DNA of 64,000 bases from Pseudomonas fluorescens (GTDB taxonomy: Bacteria; Pseudomonadota; Gammaproteobacteria; Pseudomonadales; Pseudomonadaceae). The stretch spans positions 3,578,501-3,642,500 of the forward strand of contig NZ_CP078138.1 of assembly GCF_019212185.1 (NCBI RefSeq), read 5' to 3'. Position 1 is the stretch's first letter. The number at the start of each line of letters is the position of its first letter. Below, one piece after another: positions 34,139 to 43,560 of this stretch. Made by a program: the position numbers and the translations under genes. A model generated the notes under the pieces. The model had not been told where the DNA came from. It saw nothing but the letters and a program-made list of their open reading frames with translations, and did no database searches.

Positions 34139-35707
34139 CTACGTCTGCTGCACCACGCTGCGATTGCGGCCCTGCTGCTTGGCCTGGTACATCAACTCGT
34201 CCGCCTGCTTCAGCGCCTCGGCTATTGTGCCGCCATTGCCAGGCCATACCGCGACGCCGAGGGAAATGGTCAGATGCCCCACCGTCTCGATCGGCGTCTG
34301 CGCCACTGACAGCCGCAGGCGCTCCGCGACCTCCCTTGCCACGCTCAAAGGCGCCCCGGGCAACAACAATAGAAACTCTTCACCACCGACTCGACAGGCC
34401 AGGTCGACCTCTCGCGAACAGCCCTTCATCAACTGCGCCACCACGCTCAAGGCCACATCGCCGACGTCGTGGCCATAGGTGTCATTGACCTGCTTGAAGT
34501 GGTCGATATCCAGTGCAATCACTGAAAAAGACTGCCGGGTGGACTCCAGCGTCTCCAGTGCCTGATCCATCGCTCGCCGATTCAGCAACCCGGTCAAGGG
34601 ATCGGTCTGCGCCTGGCGACTCAGGCCACCAAGCTTTTCCTGGACCAGGCCAAAACCCTTGAGCAGCGCCTGCTTGATCAATTGCGCCTCTACGTACCAG
34701 GCGCGCACCGCGTTGATTCGCTCAGCGGTGTGCGGCGCATCCATTTGCCCGGCGCTCTCGGCCAGTTGCTTGAGGGGACGAGTAATAAATGTCGCAACCC
34801 ACCAGATGCCAAGAAAGCCGATCAGGCTCAGGGGGGCGACCCCCAGCAGCATCTGGCTCATCAACTGATCGAGGGCCGCCAGCGTCTGTGCTTTCGGTCG
34901 CTGGGAAATCACGCCCCAGTTGGCCATCGGCACGCTGGCGTAACCGGCGAGCATCTCCACGCCCTGGGAATTGAGCGCGTCCATGGCCCCGCTCTGACCC
35001 TGAATCACCGCGTCGACCACCGGATTCATGCCGATCACTTCACCAACCCGATGCATATCGGGGTGGTAGATCAATCGCCGCGAGCTATCCACCACATAGG
35101 CCTGGGTCGACTCGCGATAGAAGTGGTTGCTGATCAGGGTGTGCAGCACCCCGGCCTTGCGCAGATCGATGGCGCCGCCGACAAAGCCCAGGTAACGCCC
35201 ATAGGGGTCGAGCACCGGCTGGGAAATGAACACCACCAACTCTCCCGCAGACGAATGATAAGCACGGCTGACCAGCGGCCGGCGCTCATGCAGGGCGCGA
35301 CGGACGCCCTCGATGTTGAGGGTGGTGTGTTCCAGTTGCAGGCTGTCCGGCGCGGCGCGCAGCACCATGGCGCTGGTGTTGACCACGGCGATGTTGGTGA
35401 AACCGGCGTCCTGTTCGCGCAGGCGACGCACCTCGGCATCCAGCACCGCCGGCTTGTCGAAGTCCCGGCCGAGGATCACCGCGCTGTACGCCAGTTGCTG
35501 CTGCGAGGCCTGCAGGTACTCGCCAATACTCGAGGCGACCTTGGCCGCGTAAGCCCGATTGGCCTCCAGCGCGTTCTCCACCAGCACGGTTCGCTGCACC
35601 CGGTAGGCGGCGTAGAAACTGTTGATGAGGGTAATCAGCGCCGTCGCCACGGCAAACAGCAGGATCAACCGGCGCAGGTTTATCTTCCCTGAAAGTCTGT
35701 CTGGCAT
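34139..35707 (-). CDS. Cache-domain diguanylate cyclase
   Basis: A 522-aa protein: a first membrane helix ('LILLFAVATALITLINSFYA'), a periplasmic dCache domain (residues 40-285), a second helix ('LLGVAPLSLIGFLGIWWVATF'), a HAMP-like linker and a GGDEF domain. The active loop is intact ('CRVGGEEFLLLLPG') with 'DIDHFKQVNDTYGHDVGD', and an RxxD I-site ('REVD') lies five residues before it. It should make c-di-GMP in response to a small ligand in the periplasm. The start at ATG 35707 lacks a strong ribosome site. Confidence 0.9.
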   Translation of the reverse strand: MPDRLSGKINLRRLILLFAVATALITLINSFYAAYRVQRTVLVENALEANRAYAAKVASSIGEYLQASQQQLAYSAVILGRDFDKPAVLDAEVRRLREQDAGFTNIAVVNTSAMVLRAAPDSLQLEHTTLNIEGVRRALHERRPLVSRAYHSSAGELVVFISQPVLDPYGRYLGFVGGAIDLRKAGVLHTLISNHFYRESTQAYVVDSSRRLIYHPDMHRVGEVIGMNPVVDAVIQGQSGAMDALNSQGVEMLAGYASVPMANWGVISQRPKAQTLAALDQLMSQMLLGVAPLSLIGFLGIWWVATFITRPLKQLAESAGQMDAPHTAERINAVRAWYVEAQLIKQALLKGFGLVQEKLGGLSRQAQTDPLTGLLNRRAMDQALETLESTRQSFSVIALDIDHFKQVNDTYGHDVGDVALSVVAQLMKGCSREVDLACRVGGEEFLLLLPGAPLSVAREVAERLRLSVAQTPIETVGHLTISLGVAVWPGNGGTIAEALKQADELMYQAKQQGRNRSVVQQT

Positions 35708-35903
35708 ACCGCTTACACCACCCCTTCTGAGCCAGGGGCAAGAGCCTGCAATTGACTCGCGAGGTTGAGCAACGGGGTTAGAAGCATAAGCAGACGCCTG
35801 TTCATGAGTGAGCGGATTCGACGCTGGTGATTGTAGCCAACCGCGCGCCAGCCGATGACCAACATTCTCACGCTTGCCGGGATTGATATGCCATGGATAC
35901 AAT

Positions 35904-35918
35904 TGCTAATAATTCTCA
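35904..35918. promoter_or_regulatory. Fur box upstream of ECF sigma gene
   Basis: On the minus strand it reads TGAGAAT-T-ATTAGCA, which matches the 7-1-7 Fur motif TGATAAT-N-ATTATCA at 12 of 14 positions. It lies 20 bases before the sigma factor ATG, so iron repression of the sigma-anti-sigma pair is expected. Confidence 0.7.
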
Positions 35919-35938
35919 CTAACAAAAAACCCGACGTG

Positions 35939-36460
35939 ATGAGCGAACTCCAAGCGGCCATGCACCAGCAGCACCTACGCAGTGTCGAAGCCCTCTACGT
36001 CGGCCATCAAGGCTGGCTGTACGCCTGGCTGCAACGCAAGCTGGGCAACCGGGTGGACGCCGCGGACCTGATGCACGACACCTTCACCCGGGTGCTGGCG
36101 GCCAAGGCGCTTCCCGACCTGGCCGAACCCCGGGCGTACCTGACCTGCGTGGCCAAGGGCATCATGATCAATTGGTATCAGCGCCAGGCGCTGGAACGCG
36201 CCTACCTGGCGGCGCTCGCGCAAGTGCCCGAGGCCCTGGTGCCCTCGCCGGAGCAGCGTTACCTGATCCTCGAAACCCTGCATGAAGTCGATGCCCTGCT
36301 CAACACCTTGCCGCCGCTGGTCAAGCGCGCGTTCCTGCTGTCGCAGATCAGCGGGATGAAATATGACGATATCGCGCTGCAACTGGAGCTGTCCCTGACC
36401 ACGGTCAAGCGCTACATCAAGCAGGCCTTTGTGCAATGCCTGCAGTTGATGCCGGAATGA
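35939..36460 (+). CDS. FecI-like ECF sigma factor
   Basis: A 173-aa sigma-70 family ECF factor with region 2 ('LQRKLGNRVDAADLMHDTFTRVL') and region 4 ('LPPLVKRAFLLSQISGMKYDDI', 'LSLTTVKRYIKQAF'). The start at 35939 avoids a 28-residue extension that would run through the Fur box. Its stop overlaps the FecR start (ATGA). It should direct transcription of the receptor gene at 37526 when that receptor is occupied. Confidence 0.9.
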   Translation: MSELQAAMHQQHLRSVEALYVGHQGWLYAWLQRKLGNRVDAADLMHDTFTRVLAAKALPDLAEPRAYLTCVAKGIMINWYQRQALERAYLAALAQVPEALVPSPEQRYLILETLHEVDALLNTLPPLVKRAFLLSQISGMKYDDIALQLELSLTTVKRYIKQAFVQCLQLMPE

Positions 36461-37425
36461 GTGGCCCAGCGCAGATCGATCCGCTGATCCTCGACGAAGC
36501 CGCCGAGTGGCTGATGCGCCTGGGCGAAGGCAACCTCAGCAGCGAGGAACTGCGCCAGTGGCAGCAATGGCGCACCAGCAGCCTCGAGTGTGAGCGCGCC
36601 TGGCGCCGTGCCGAACGTCTGCTTGGCAGTCTCGGCGGCTTGCCCGTGGACCTGGCGCTGTCGAGCCTCGATCGCCCGGCCAGCCCGCAACGCCGCGCCA
36701 TGCTCGCCCGTCTCGCAGCGCTGCTGGCGCTGGCGCCGGCCAGTTGGCTGGGCTGGCAATTGAACGAACGCCAGGGCTGGAGCGCCGATTTCCATTCGCC
36801 GATTGGCCAGCGCCGGCAACTGACCCTGCTCGATGGCAGCCAGGTCACCCTCAACACCGACACTTCGATCGATGTCGCCTTCGATGGCCAGCAGCGCCTG
36901 GTACGGCTGCTCAGGGGGGAAATCCTGCTGCGCAACGCCGCCGATATCCAGGTGCCCGCCCGGCCCTTGCGGGTCAGCACCGCCCAGGGACGATTGCAGG
37001 CGTTGGGCACGGTCTTTAGCGTGCGCGAGGATGCTGGCATGACCCGTCTGGCGGTCCTTGAAGGGCGCGTGCAGATCGAATTGTCCGGGCGTGTGCAAGT
37101 GACGCCAAGTGTGGTCATGGCTGGTCAGCAATGCGCGTTTTCCGCCAGCGCAATCGGCGCCCTGGGCACCACCGACAGCAGCCGCATCGCCTGGACCGAG
37201 GGCATGCTGGTGGCTGACCGTATGCCCATGGGCGAATTCGCCGCCGAGTTGGCGCGCTATCGACCGGGCATCGTCCGCTGCGATCCGGCCGTTGCTCAAG
37301 TGCGGGTGTCCGGGGCGTTTCCGCTGGACGACAGCCAGCGTGCGCTGAACATGCTCGGCCAGACCTACCCTGTACAAGTCACCTCAAGGCTGGGTGGTTA
37401 CTGGGTGACGATCGCGCCTGTTTGA
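36457..37425 (+). CDS. FecR-like anti-sigma factor
   Basis: The 322-aa protein starts with a cytoplasmic DUF4880-type domain ('DEAAEWLMRLGEGNLSSEEL', 'RAWRRAERLLGSLG'). A membrane helix ('ARLAALLALAPASWLGWQL') is followed by the periplasmic FecR domain ('RRQLTLLDGSQVTLNTDTS', 'GRLQALGTVFSVRED') and a C-terminal secretin-like part. It relays the receptor signal across the inner membrane to the sigma factor. The coupled start at 36457 has a four-base overlap. Confidence 0.9.
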   Translation: MSGPAQIDPLILDEAAEWLMRLGEGNLSSEELRQWQQWRTSSLECERAWRRAERLLGSLGGLPVDLALSSLDRPASPQRRAMLARLAALLALAPASWLGWQLNERQGWSADFHSPIGQRRQLTLLDGSQVTLNTDTSIDVAFDGQQRLVRLLRGEILLRNAADIQVPARPLRVSTAQGRLQALGTVFSVREDAGMTRLAVLEGRVQIELSGRVQVTPSVVMAGQQCAFSASAIGALGTTDSSRIAWTEGMLVADRMPMGEFAAELARYRPGIVRCDPAVAQVRVSGAFPLDDSQRALNMLGQTYPVQVTSRLGGYWVTIAPV

Positions 37426-37525
37426 CGCGAGCAAAAAATATTTTCGCATTTGCCTGACACTTTTTTTGCGCTCGGCTGGCAAGGGAATAACACCCCTTCT
37501 CCCTTGCCCACAGGATCACTTCTCG

Positions 37526-39937
37526 ATGCCCGTTGTCCCCGCAACTACTCCGCCCTTTCGTCGCACCGCTTACGCACTGTTTGGCCTGTTGATCAGCGGC
37601 GCCTGCGCCCAGGCCTGGGCGGCACAGCCGCAGGCGCTGAGCAGCAGCCAACAACGCAGCTACCAGATCCCGGCCGGTAACCTCGGGCAGACACTCTCGC
37701 GCTTCGCCGCCGAAAGCCATATCGCCCTGTCCTTCGACCCGAGCCTCACCGACGGCCAGCAAAGCCCGGGACTGAGCGGCAGCTACTCGCCGCTTGAAGC
37801 CCTGACCCGCCTGCTCAGCGGCACCGGGCTGGACCTGCAGCAGCGCGCCGACGCCAGCTACACCCTGGTGCGCTCGGCCAACGCCGATGCCCTGCAACTG
37901 GCGCCGACCGCCATCACCGGCCAGGGCCTGGGCGTGACCACCGAGGGCACGCGTTCCTACACCACCGATGAAGTGAGCATCGGCAAGGGCAACATCAAGC
38001 TCAAGGACATCCCGCAGTCGGTGTCGGTGGTCACGCGCCAGCGCATGGATGACCAGAACATGAACAGCCTGCAGGACGCCATGCGCCAGGTCACCGGGGT
38101 GACGATCAAGACCTACAACTCCGGGTCCAGCCTGAATGACGTCTACATGCGCGGTTTCCTGGTCGACCAGGTGCAGGTCGACGGCGTCTCGCAACCCACC
38201 GGCCAGGGCGACATGGCCACCAGCTTCGACCTGGCGATGTACGACCGCATCGAGGTGCTGCGCGGCCCATCAGGCCTGTACCAGGGAGCCGGCGAACCGG
38301 GCGGCACGATCAACGTGGTGCGCAAGCGCGCTTTGAGCAAATTTGCCCTCGGCGGCGAACTGGCCGCCGGTTCCTACGATCACTACCGCTCCTCGGTGGA
38401 CGTCACCGGCCCATTGAACGACCAGGGCAACGTGCGTGGGCGCTTCATCACCGCCTACGAGAACAACAAATCCTTCGTCGACTATGCGCAGAACGAACGG
38501 CCGATGGCTTACGGGCGCCTGGAGTTCGACCTCGATCCGGCCACCACCCTATCGGTCGGCGGCGCCTATCAGCAAAACCACTCGACCCCGGCCTTCGGCT
38601 TGCCGGCCTACGCCAACGGCAACCTGCTCGACGTGCCGCGCTCGACCTTCGTCGATGCCAAGTGGAACGAACTCAACGAAAAAGTCTGGGAAACCTTCGC
38701 CGAAGTCGACCACGCCCTGGACAACGGCGGCCAGTTCAAGACCACCCTCACCTACCGCGACGCCGAGACCCCGCAGCGCAACTTCACCTGGGCTGACGGT
38801 GCGGTCGAAGAGAACGGCGACAGCTGGGCGGTGGCGTACAACTACTACACCCACATCAAGACCATTGGCGTCGACAGCTTCGTCACCACCCCCTTCGAAG
38901 CCATGGACCGCAGCCACGAACTCACCGTCGGTGCCGAATACCAGCACCTGGACAAGGACTTCACCTACGGCGGCGGCGACTACTTCCCGATCAACGTGTT
39001 CGATCCGGGCAGCATCGATATCCCCAAGCAGAATTACGAACAGAACAACGGCAACTGGTCCAAGTCCGATCAATACGGGATCTACACCCGCGCCAAGTTC
39101 AACGTCACCGACTGGCTGGACGTGATCGGCGGCAGCCGGGTGACCTGGTACGAGAGCGACGCGAAAAAGGCCAACCCGTTCTTCAACGACTTCGGCGAGG
39201 CCCACACCAGCATCAACCGCAAGGTCGTGCCGTACGGCGCGCTGATCGCCAAACTGACGCCTGAGCTGTCGGCCTATGCCAGCTACACCGGGGTGTTCAA
39301 ACCGCAGAGCGAGATTGGTTCGGACAATGAGCCGATCGGTCCGCGCAAGGGCAAGCAGTATGAAATCGGCCTCAAGCGCGAGTTCTTCGACGGGCGCCTG
39401 AATGCCAGCGTCGCGTTGTTCCGCATCTACGATGAAAACCGTGCCGAGTACAACAACAGCACCGCCTCCTACATGGCGCAAGGCAAGGCCCGCAGCGAAG
39501 GCTGGGAAACCGAGTTGAGCGGCAACCTGAGCGACAACTGGAGCATCGTCACCGGCTACGCCTACACCGCCACCAAGATGCTCAAGGCCGATGACGGCAC
39601 CGAAGGGCAGACCTTCAGCACCATCACCCCACGGCACAACTTCAACCTGTGGACCCGGTACGACTTCACCGATGGCCCGCTCAAGGACTTCAACGTCGGC
39701 GGTGGTGTACGGGTGGTCAGCGATACCTACTACCAGCGCGAAGTGCGCTTCGAACAAGGCGGCTTCGCCGTCGCCACGGCCCAGGTCGGCTACCGCTTCA
39801 ACGAAAACCTGTCCTCGACCCTGACCGCCAACAACCTGTTCGACCGCAAGTACTACGACCGGGTGGATGCGTCCTGGGGCACCAACTTCTACGGCGACCC
39901 GCGCAACCTGACCCTGACCTTGCGCGCGCAATACTGA
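37526..39937 (+). CDS. TonB-dependent siderophore receptor with STN signalling domain
   Basis: An 803-aa transducer-type receptor. After a signal peptide ending 'AWA' comes an STN domain ('YQIPAGNLGQTLSRFAAESH', 'ALTRLLSGTGLDLQQ'), a plug ('KDIPQSVSVVTRQRMDDQN', 'IEVLRGPSGLYQGAGEPGG') and a barrel ending in Tyr. The plug wording is that of FpvA/FoxA-like ferric-siderophore receptors. AGGA precedes ATG 37526. Following the FecI/FecR genes, it should sense and import one ferric siderophore; no siderophore synthesis genes are here, so a foreign siderophore is plausible. Confidence 0.92.
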   Translation: MPVVPATTPPFRRTAYALFGLLISGACAQAWAAQPQALSSSQQRSYQIPAGNLGQTLSRFAAESHIALSFDPSLTDGQQSPGLSGSYSPLEALTRLLSGTGLDLQQRADASYTLVRSANADALQLAPTAITGQGLGVTTEGTRSYTTDEVSIGKGNIKLKDIPQSVSVVTRQRMDDQNMNSLQDAMRQVTGVTIKTYNSGSSLNDVYMRGFLVDQVQVDGVSQPTGQGDMATSFDLAMYDRIEVLRGPSGLYQGAGEPGGTINVVRKRALSKFALGGELAAGSYDHYRSSVDVTGPLNDQGNVRGRFITAYENNKSFVDYAQNERPMAYGRLEFDLDPATTLSVGGAYQQNHSTPAFGLPAYANGNLLDVPRSTFVDAKWNELNEKVWETFAEVDHALDNGGQFKTTLTYRDAETPQRNFTWADGAVEENGDSWAVAYNYYTHIKTIGVDSFVTTPFEAMDRSHELTVGAEYQHLDKDFTYGGGDYFPINVFDPGSIDIPKQNYEQNNGNWSKSDQYGIYTRAKFNVTDWLDVIGGSRVTWYESDAKKANPFFNDFGEAHTSINRKVVPYGALIAKLTPELSAYASYTGVFKPQSEIGSDNEPIGPRKGKQYEIGLKREFFDGRLNASVALFRIYDENRAEYNNSTASYMAQGKARSEGWETELSGNLSDNWSIVTGYAYTATKMLKADDGTEGQTFSTITPRHNFNLWTRYDFTDGPLKDFNVGGGVRVVSDTYYQREVRFEQGGFAVATAQVGYRFNENLSSTLTANNLFDRKYYDRVDASWGTNFYGDPRNLTLTLRAQY

Positions 39938-39956
39938 CCCACACCGCATCAACTTC

Positions 39957-40052
39957 ATCGCCAGCAGGCTGGCTCCTACAGGGATTTGCATGCATCACAG
40001 CATGTGTGATCGCCACCAATCCATTGTAGGAGCGAGCCTGCTCGCGATGGGG
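39957..40052. repeat. REPIN
   Basis: An inverted pair of REP arms (TCATCGCCAGCAGGCTGGCTCC ... TGTAGGAGCGAGCCTGCTCG) encloses a spacer of about 50 bases, in the gap after the siderophore receptor. The two arms belong to slightly different REP variants. Confidence 0.75.
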
Positions 40053-40123
40053 CCAGCAGCAACACCGCATCAAGCGGACCCGCTCCTGTATGATGCGCGC
40101 CCTCTCGCAAAAGGACTGCACCC

Positions 40124-40570
40124 ATGACCCCTCCCCGCATCCGCGCGCTCGCGCTGTGTGTGTTCCATTACCAGGGCAGGATCCTGGTCAACCGCTTTGA
40201 CGACCCGGTCACCGGGCGCTGCATGTACCGGCCGCTGGGTGGCGGGATCGAGTTTGGCGAGACCAGCGCCCAGGCCATCGTCCGCGAGATCCACGAGGAA
40301 CTGGACCTGCCCATCGACCACCTGCGCCTGCTGGGCACCCTCGAGAGCCTGTTCGTCTACAACGACAAACCCGGCCACGAAATTGTCATGGTCTACGATG
40401 GCCAATTCACCGACCCAACCCGCTACGAACAGCCGCACCTCGACGGCCACGAAAGCAACGGCGCACCGTTCCGCGCCACCTGGCAGGGCAGCGCGAGTTT
40501 TACCGACGAATCGCCGCTGGTGCCCCTGGGTCTGCAAGCACTGCTCAAGGACACCGGGTTGCTGGACTGA
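40124..40570 (+). CDS. NUDIX hydrolase
   Basis: A 148-aa single-domain enzyme. The Nudix box runs 'GGIEFGETSAQAIVREIHEE' then LDL, giving the metal-binding REIHEE core. Such enzymes cleave nucleoside diphosphates linked to another moiety (ADP-ribose, NADH, oxidised nucleotides, sugars). No substrate-specific motif is visible. It is convergent with the GMC oxidoreductase, nine bases apart. Confidence 0.9.
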   Translation: MTPPRIRALALCVFHYQGRILVNRFDDPVTGRCMYRPLGGGIEFGETSAQAIVREIHEELDLPIDHLRLLGTLESLFVYNDKPGHEIVMVYDGQFTDPTRYEQPHLDGHESNGAPFRATWQGSASFTDESPLVPLGLQALLKDTGLLD

Positions 40571-40578
40571 GCCCGGCC

Positions 40579-42186
40579 TCAGGCGTCCTGCAGGATCAGG
40601 TCCGCACCCTTCTCGGCCACCATCAACACCGCTGCGTGGGTGTTGCCGGAGGTCACGTTGGGGAAAATCGACGCATCGACGATCCGCAAGCCGCTGAGGC
40701 CGTGGACCTTCAAGCGCTTGTCCACCACCGACACCTGATCATCCGCCCCCATCGCGCAGGAGCCGCACAGGTGATAGATCGAGCCGCAGTTGTCGCGGAA
40801 GTACTGGAGCATCTGTTCATCGCTTTCGATCGCCGGACCAGGCAACACTTCTTCAACGGTGATGCCCTTGAGCGCCGGCGCCCCCATGATCTTGCGCATC
40901 AGCCGGCTACCTTGGATCACTTCGTCGATGTCTTTCTGCGTGCTCAGGTAATTGGGGTCGATCAGCGCGGCATCCCGCGGATTTTTCGAGGCAATTTCAA
41001 TCCGTCCGCGACTGGTTGGCCGGCACGGATTGAAGCACAGCAGGAAGCCTGAATAAGGCTCGGGCTTGAGGCTGGCCTTGTTGTTTTTGGGGATCTGGTA
41101 CGACAACGGGTTGAAGTACAGTTGCAGGTTGGGATTGGCCTGCCGCCCATTGCCACGGAAAAAACCGCCGGCCTGATTGACGCTCATCGCCAGTGCGCCC
41201 TTACGGGTGAACAGGTACTTGAGGCCCAGCTTGAACTGGCCAAACAACGAGCTCAATTGATCGTTCAAGGTCGGGATATTGGCCTTGTAGTAGTAGCTGG
41301 CGCACAAGTGGTCCTGCAGATTCTGCCCCACCGCCGGCAGGTGCTTGACCAGCGGAATCTGGTGCTTGGCAAGTAATGCCTGATCGGCAACACCGGACAA
41401 TTGCAGGATCTTCGGCGTGTCTACCGCGCCGGCACACAGGATGACTTCCTTGCTCGCGGTAAAGGTTCGCGTCACGCCGTGCTGGGTCACGCTGATGCCC
41501 GTCGCCCGCTCACCCTCGAACAGCACCCGATCCACCAGGGCGTAATGCTCGACCGTCAGGTTTGGCCGACTCAGGGCCGGGTGCAGGTGGGCGAAACTGC
41601 TGGAGCAGCGCTGGCCGTTTCGGGTGTTGACGTCGTAGATCCCCGAGCCTTCGAAGGACGGACCGTTGAAGTCGTCGCTGCGCGGGTAACCGAGTTCATC
41701 GCAGCCCTTGAGGAACACATCGCAGATCGGATGGGTCTGGCCCTTCATCGGCGTGATGGTGATCGGTCCGCTGGCGCCATGGTATTGGGACTCGCCCTGC
41801 GGATGGTTTTCCAGTTTGCGGAAGTACGGCAGCACGTCCTTGAAACCCCAGCCGTCGTTGCCGTTGGCCGCCCAGTCGTCAAAATCATGGGCCTGCCCAC
41901 GGACGTAGATCATCGCGTTGATCGAGCCAGAGCCGCCCTGAACCTTGCCCCGTGGCGCGTAGATTTCACGGTTGCCGAGCTGTTTTTGCGGCTGGCTGTA
42001 GTACATCCAGTTGAAGGTCGGGTTGTAGTACATCTTGGCAAAGCCGACCGGGATCTTGAACCACAGGGAACTGTCCTTGCCGCCCGCTTCCAGCAGCAAC
42101 ACCGAGTGTTTGCCCGAGGCCGAGAGACGGTTGGCCAGGACGCAACCTGCGGCGCCTGCGCCAGCGATGATGTAGTCGTAATTCAT
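40579..42186 (-). CDS. GMC family FAD-dependent oxidoreductase
   Basis: A 535-aa flavoenzyme related to choline and alcohol dehydrogenases. FAD-binding 'YDYIIAGAGAAGCVLANRLS' and 'VLLLEAGG', GMC signature 1 'GKVQGGSGSINAMIYVRGQ', signature 2 'GAVDTPKILQLSGV', and catalytic His/Asn region 'NVTSGNTHAAVLMVAE' are all present. It oxidises a primary alcohol or polyol. ATG 42186 is chosen. It follows the enolase-superfamily gene on the same strand, separated by a REPIN, so it probably acts in the same pathway. Confidence 0.9.
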   Translation of the reverse strand: MNYDYIIAGAGAAGCVLANRLSASGKHSVLLLEAGGKDSSLWFKIPVGFAKMYYNPTFNWMYYSQPQKQLGNREIYAPRGKVQGGSGSINAMIYVRGQAHDFDDWAANGNDGWGFKDVLPYFRKLENHPQGESQYHGASGPITITPMKGQTHPICDVFLKGCDELGYPRSDDFNGPSFEGSGIYDVNTRNGQRCSSSFAHLHPALSRPNLTVEHYALVDRVLFEGERATGISVTQHGVTRTFTASKEVILCAGAVDTPKILQLSGVADQALLAKHQIPLVKHLPAVGQNLQDHLCASYYYKANIPTLNDQLSSLFGQFKLGLKYLFTRKGALAMSVNQAGGFFRGNGRQANPNLQLYFNPLSYQIPKNNKASLKPEPYSGFLLCFNPCRPTSRGRIEIASKNPRDAALIDPNYLSTQKDIDEVIQGSRLMRKIMGAPALKGITVEEVLPGPAIESDEQMLQYFRDNCGSIYHLCGSCAMGADDQVSVVDKRLKVHGLSGLRIVDASIFPNVTSGNTHAAVLMVAEKGADLILQDA

Positions 42187-42230
42187 TTCACGGTTACCGC
42201 GTAAGTCGTTGTACAAAAATCACCCACCCC

Positions 42231-42325
42231 TTGTAGGAGCGAGCCTGCTCGCGAAGGCGCCCGATCAGCCGACATCAATGCTGAATGTCAGGCCCTCATC
42301 GCGAGCAGGCTCGCTCCTACAGGGG
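42231..42325. repeat. REPIN with 22-bp perfect arms
   Basis: Arms GTAGGAGCGAGCCTGCTCGC+GA (42233-42254) and its exact reverse complement (42299-42320) flank a 44-base spacer. It lies inside the catabolic operon between the enolase-superfamily and GMC genes, where it may affect mRNA processing. Confidence 0.85.
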
Positions 42326-42341
42326 AAATGCACCGTTACCG

Positions 42342-43559
42342 TCAGCCCCGCGCCGGTGCCGTGTCTTTGACGTCCGCCGGAGTCGGCGCCATTTGCAGGT
42401 GCAGGCGCTCGCCGGTGTACGGCGAATGCTTGCGCACCACGTCCATGTTCAGCTCCACACCCAGGCCCGGCTCAGTGGACGGGATGATGTAGCCGTCCTC
42501 CCACTGCAACGGCTTGGTCAACACTTCGGCATGGAAGCCGCCCCAGGTCATGATGCTTTCCTGGATCAGGAAGTTCGGTGTGCAAGTCGCCAGTTGGAAG
42601 CTTGCCGCCGCGCCAATCGGCCCGTTGTACAGATGGGGGGCGATTTGCGCGTAGTAGGCCTCGGCCATGCTCGCGATTTTCTTCGCTTCCAGCAGGCCGC
42701 CGCAGCGCGCGACGTTCATCTGCAGGATCGACGCACCGCCGGCCTGCAGCAGCTTGAAGAATTCATACTTGGTGGTCAGGCGCTCGCCCGTGGCAATCGG
42801 GATGCTGGTCTTGGCCGCGACTTGCGCCATGGCGTCTTCCTGGCCCGGTGGCACCGGTTCTTCGAACCACAGCGGGTCGTATTTCTCCAGGCGTTTGGCC
42901 AGGCGGATCGCCGAGGACGGCACCATCTGCCCGTGAGTGCCGAACAGCAGGTCGCACTTGTCGCCCACCGCTTCGCGGATCTTGCGGCAAAAGGTCTCGC
43001 AGCGTTCCAGCACTTGCAGCGAGATCTGATGCCCGGAGTACGCGGTGTACGGCCCGGCCGGGTCGAATTTGACGGCGGTGAAGCCCTTGTTCATGTTCTC
43101 GATGGCGCACTCGGCGGCTAGGTCAGGGTCGTCGTAGTCGTACTCGCCCTTGCTGTTGACCGGGTACAGGTAGGTGTAGGAGCGCAGGCGCTCATTGACC
43201 TTGCCGCCGAGCAATTCGTAGACCGGCTTGTTCGCGGCCTTGCCGATGATGTCCCAGCAAGCCATTTCCAGGCCGCTGACCACACCCATCATGGTCAGGT
43301 CCGGACGCTGGGTGAAACCGCTCGAATAGGCCTGGCGGAAGAAACGCTCGATGTGGTGCGGGTCCTGGTTCAGCAGGTAGCGTTCGAACACGTCTTCGAT
43401 GACCGGAAGCATGGCCTTGGGGCCAAAGGTCGCGGCGTAGATTTCACCCACGCCTTCGATGCCGCAGTCGGTCTTGAGCTTGACGAACAACCAGTACATA
43501 CCGCCGACATGGGGTGGCGGAACGGCAACGATATGGGTTTCAAGGGCGACGATTTTCAT
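42342..43559 (-). CDS. Enolase-superfamily (mandelate racemase/MLE-like) enzyme
   Basis: A 405-aa member with N-terminal cap ('MKIVALETHIVAVPPPHVGG') and TIM barrel: 'GFTAVKFDPAGP', 'DLLFGTHGQM' (a His sits after the second-strand metal region), 'WFEEPVPPGQED' with metal Glu, 'IATGERLTTKYEF' with metal Glu, and 'IAPHLYNGPIGAAAS' with catalytic His. These match acid-sugar dehydratases of the superfamily (galactonate-, altronate- or rhamnonate-type). The exact sugar acid is not determinable. ATG 43559 abuts the MFS stop; GTG 43568 is an alternative. Confidence 0.88.
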   Translation of the reverse strand: MKIVALETHIVAVPPPHVGGMYWLFVKLKTDCGIEGVGEIYAATFGPKAMLPVIEDVFERYLLNQDPHHIERFFRQAYSSGFTQRPDLTMMGVVSGLEMACWDIIGKAANKPVYELLGGKVNERLRSYTYLYPVNSKGEYDYDDPDLAAECAIENMNKGFTAVKFDPAGPYTAYSGHQISLQVLERCETFCRKIREAVGDKCDLLFGTHGQMVPSSAIRLAKRLEKYDPLWFEEPVPPGQEDAMAQVAAKTSIPIATGERLTTKYEFFKLLQAGGASILQMNVARCGGLLEAKKIASMAEAYYAQIAPHLYNGPIGAAASFQLATCTPNFLIQESIMTWGGFHAEVLTKPLQWEDGYIIPSTEPGLGVELNMDVVRKHSPYTGERLHLQMAPTPADVKDTAPARG

Positions 43560-43560
43560 C

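Noticed and set aside
42231..42325. CRISPR-like repeat or insertion-sequence ends
   Set aside because: The arms are an inverted REP pair typical of Pseudomonas REPINs. There is no regular array, no transposase and no target duplication.
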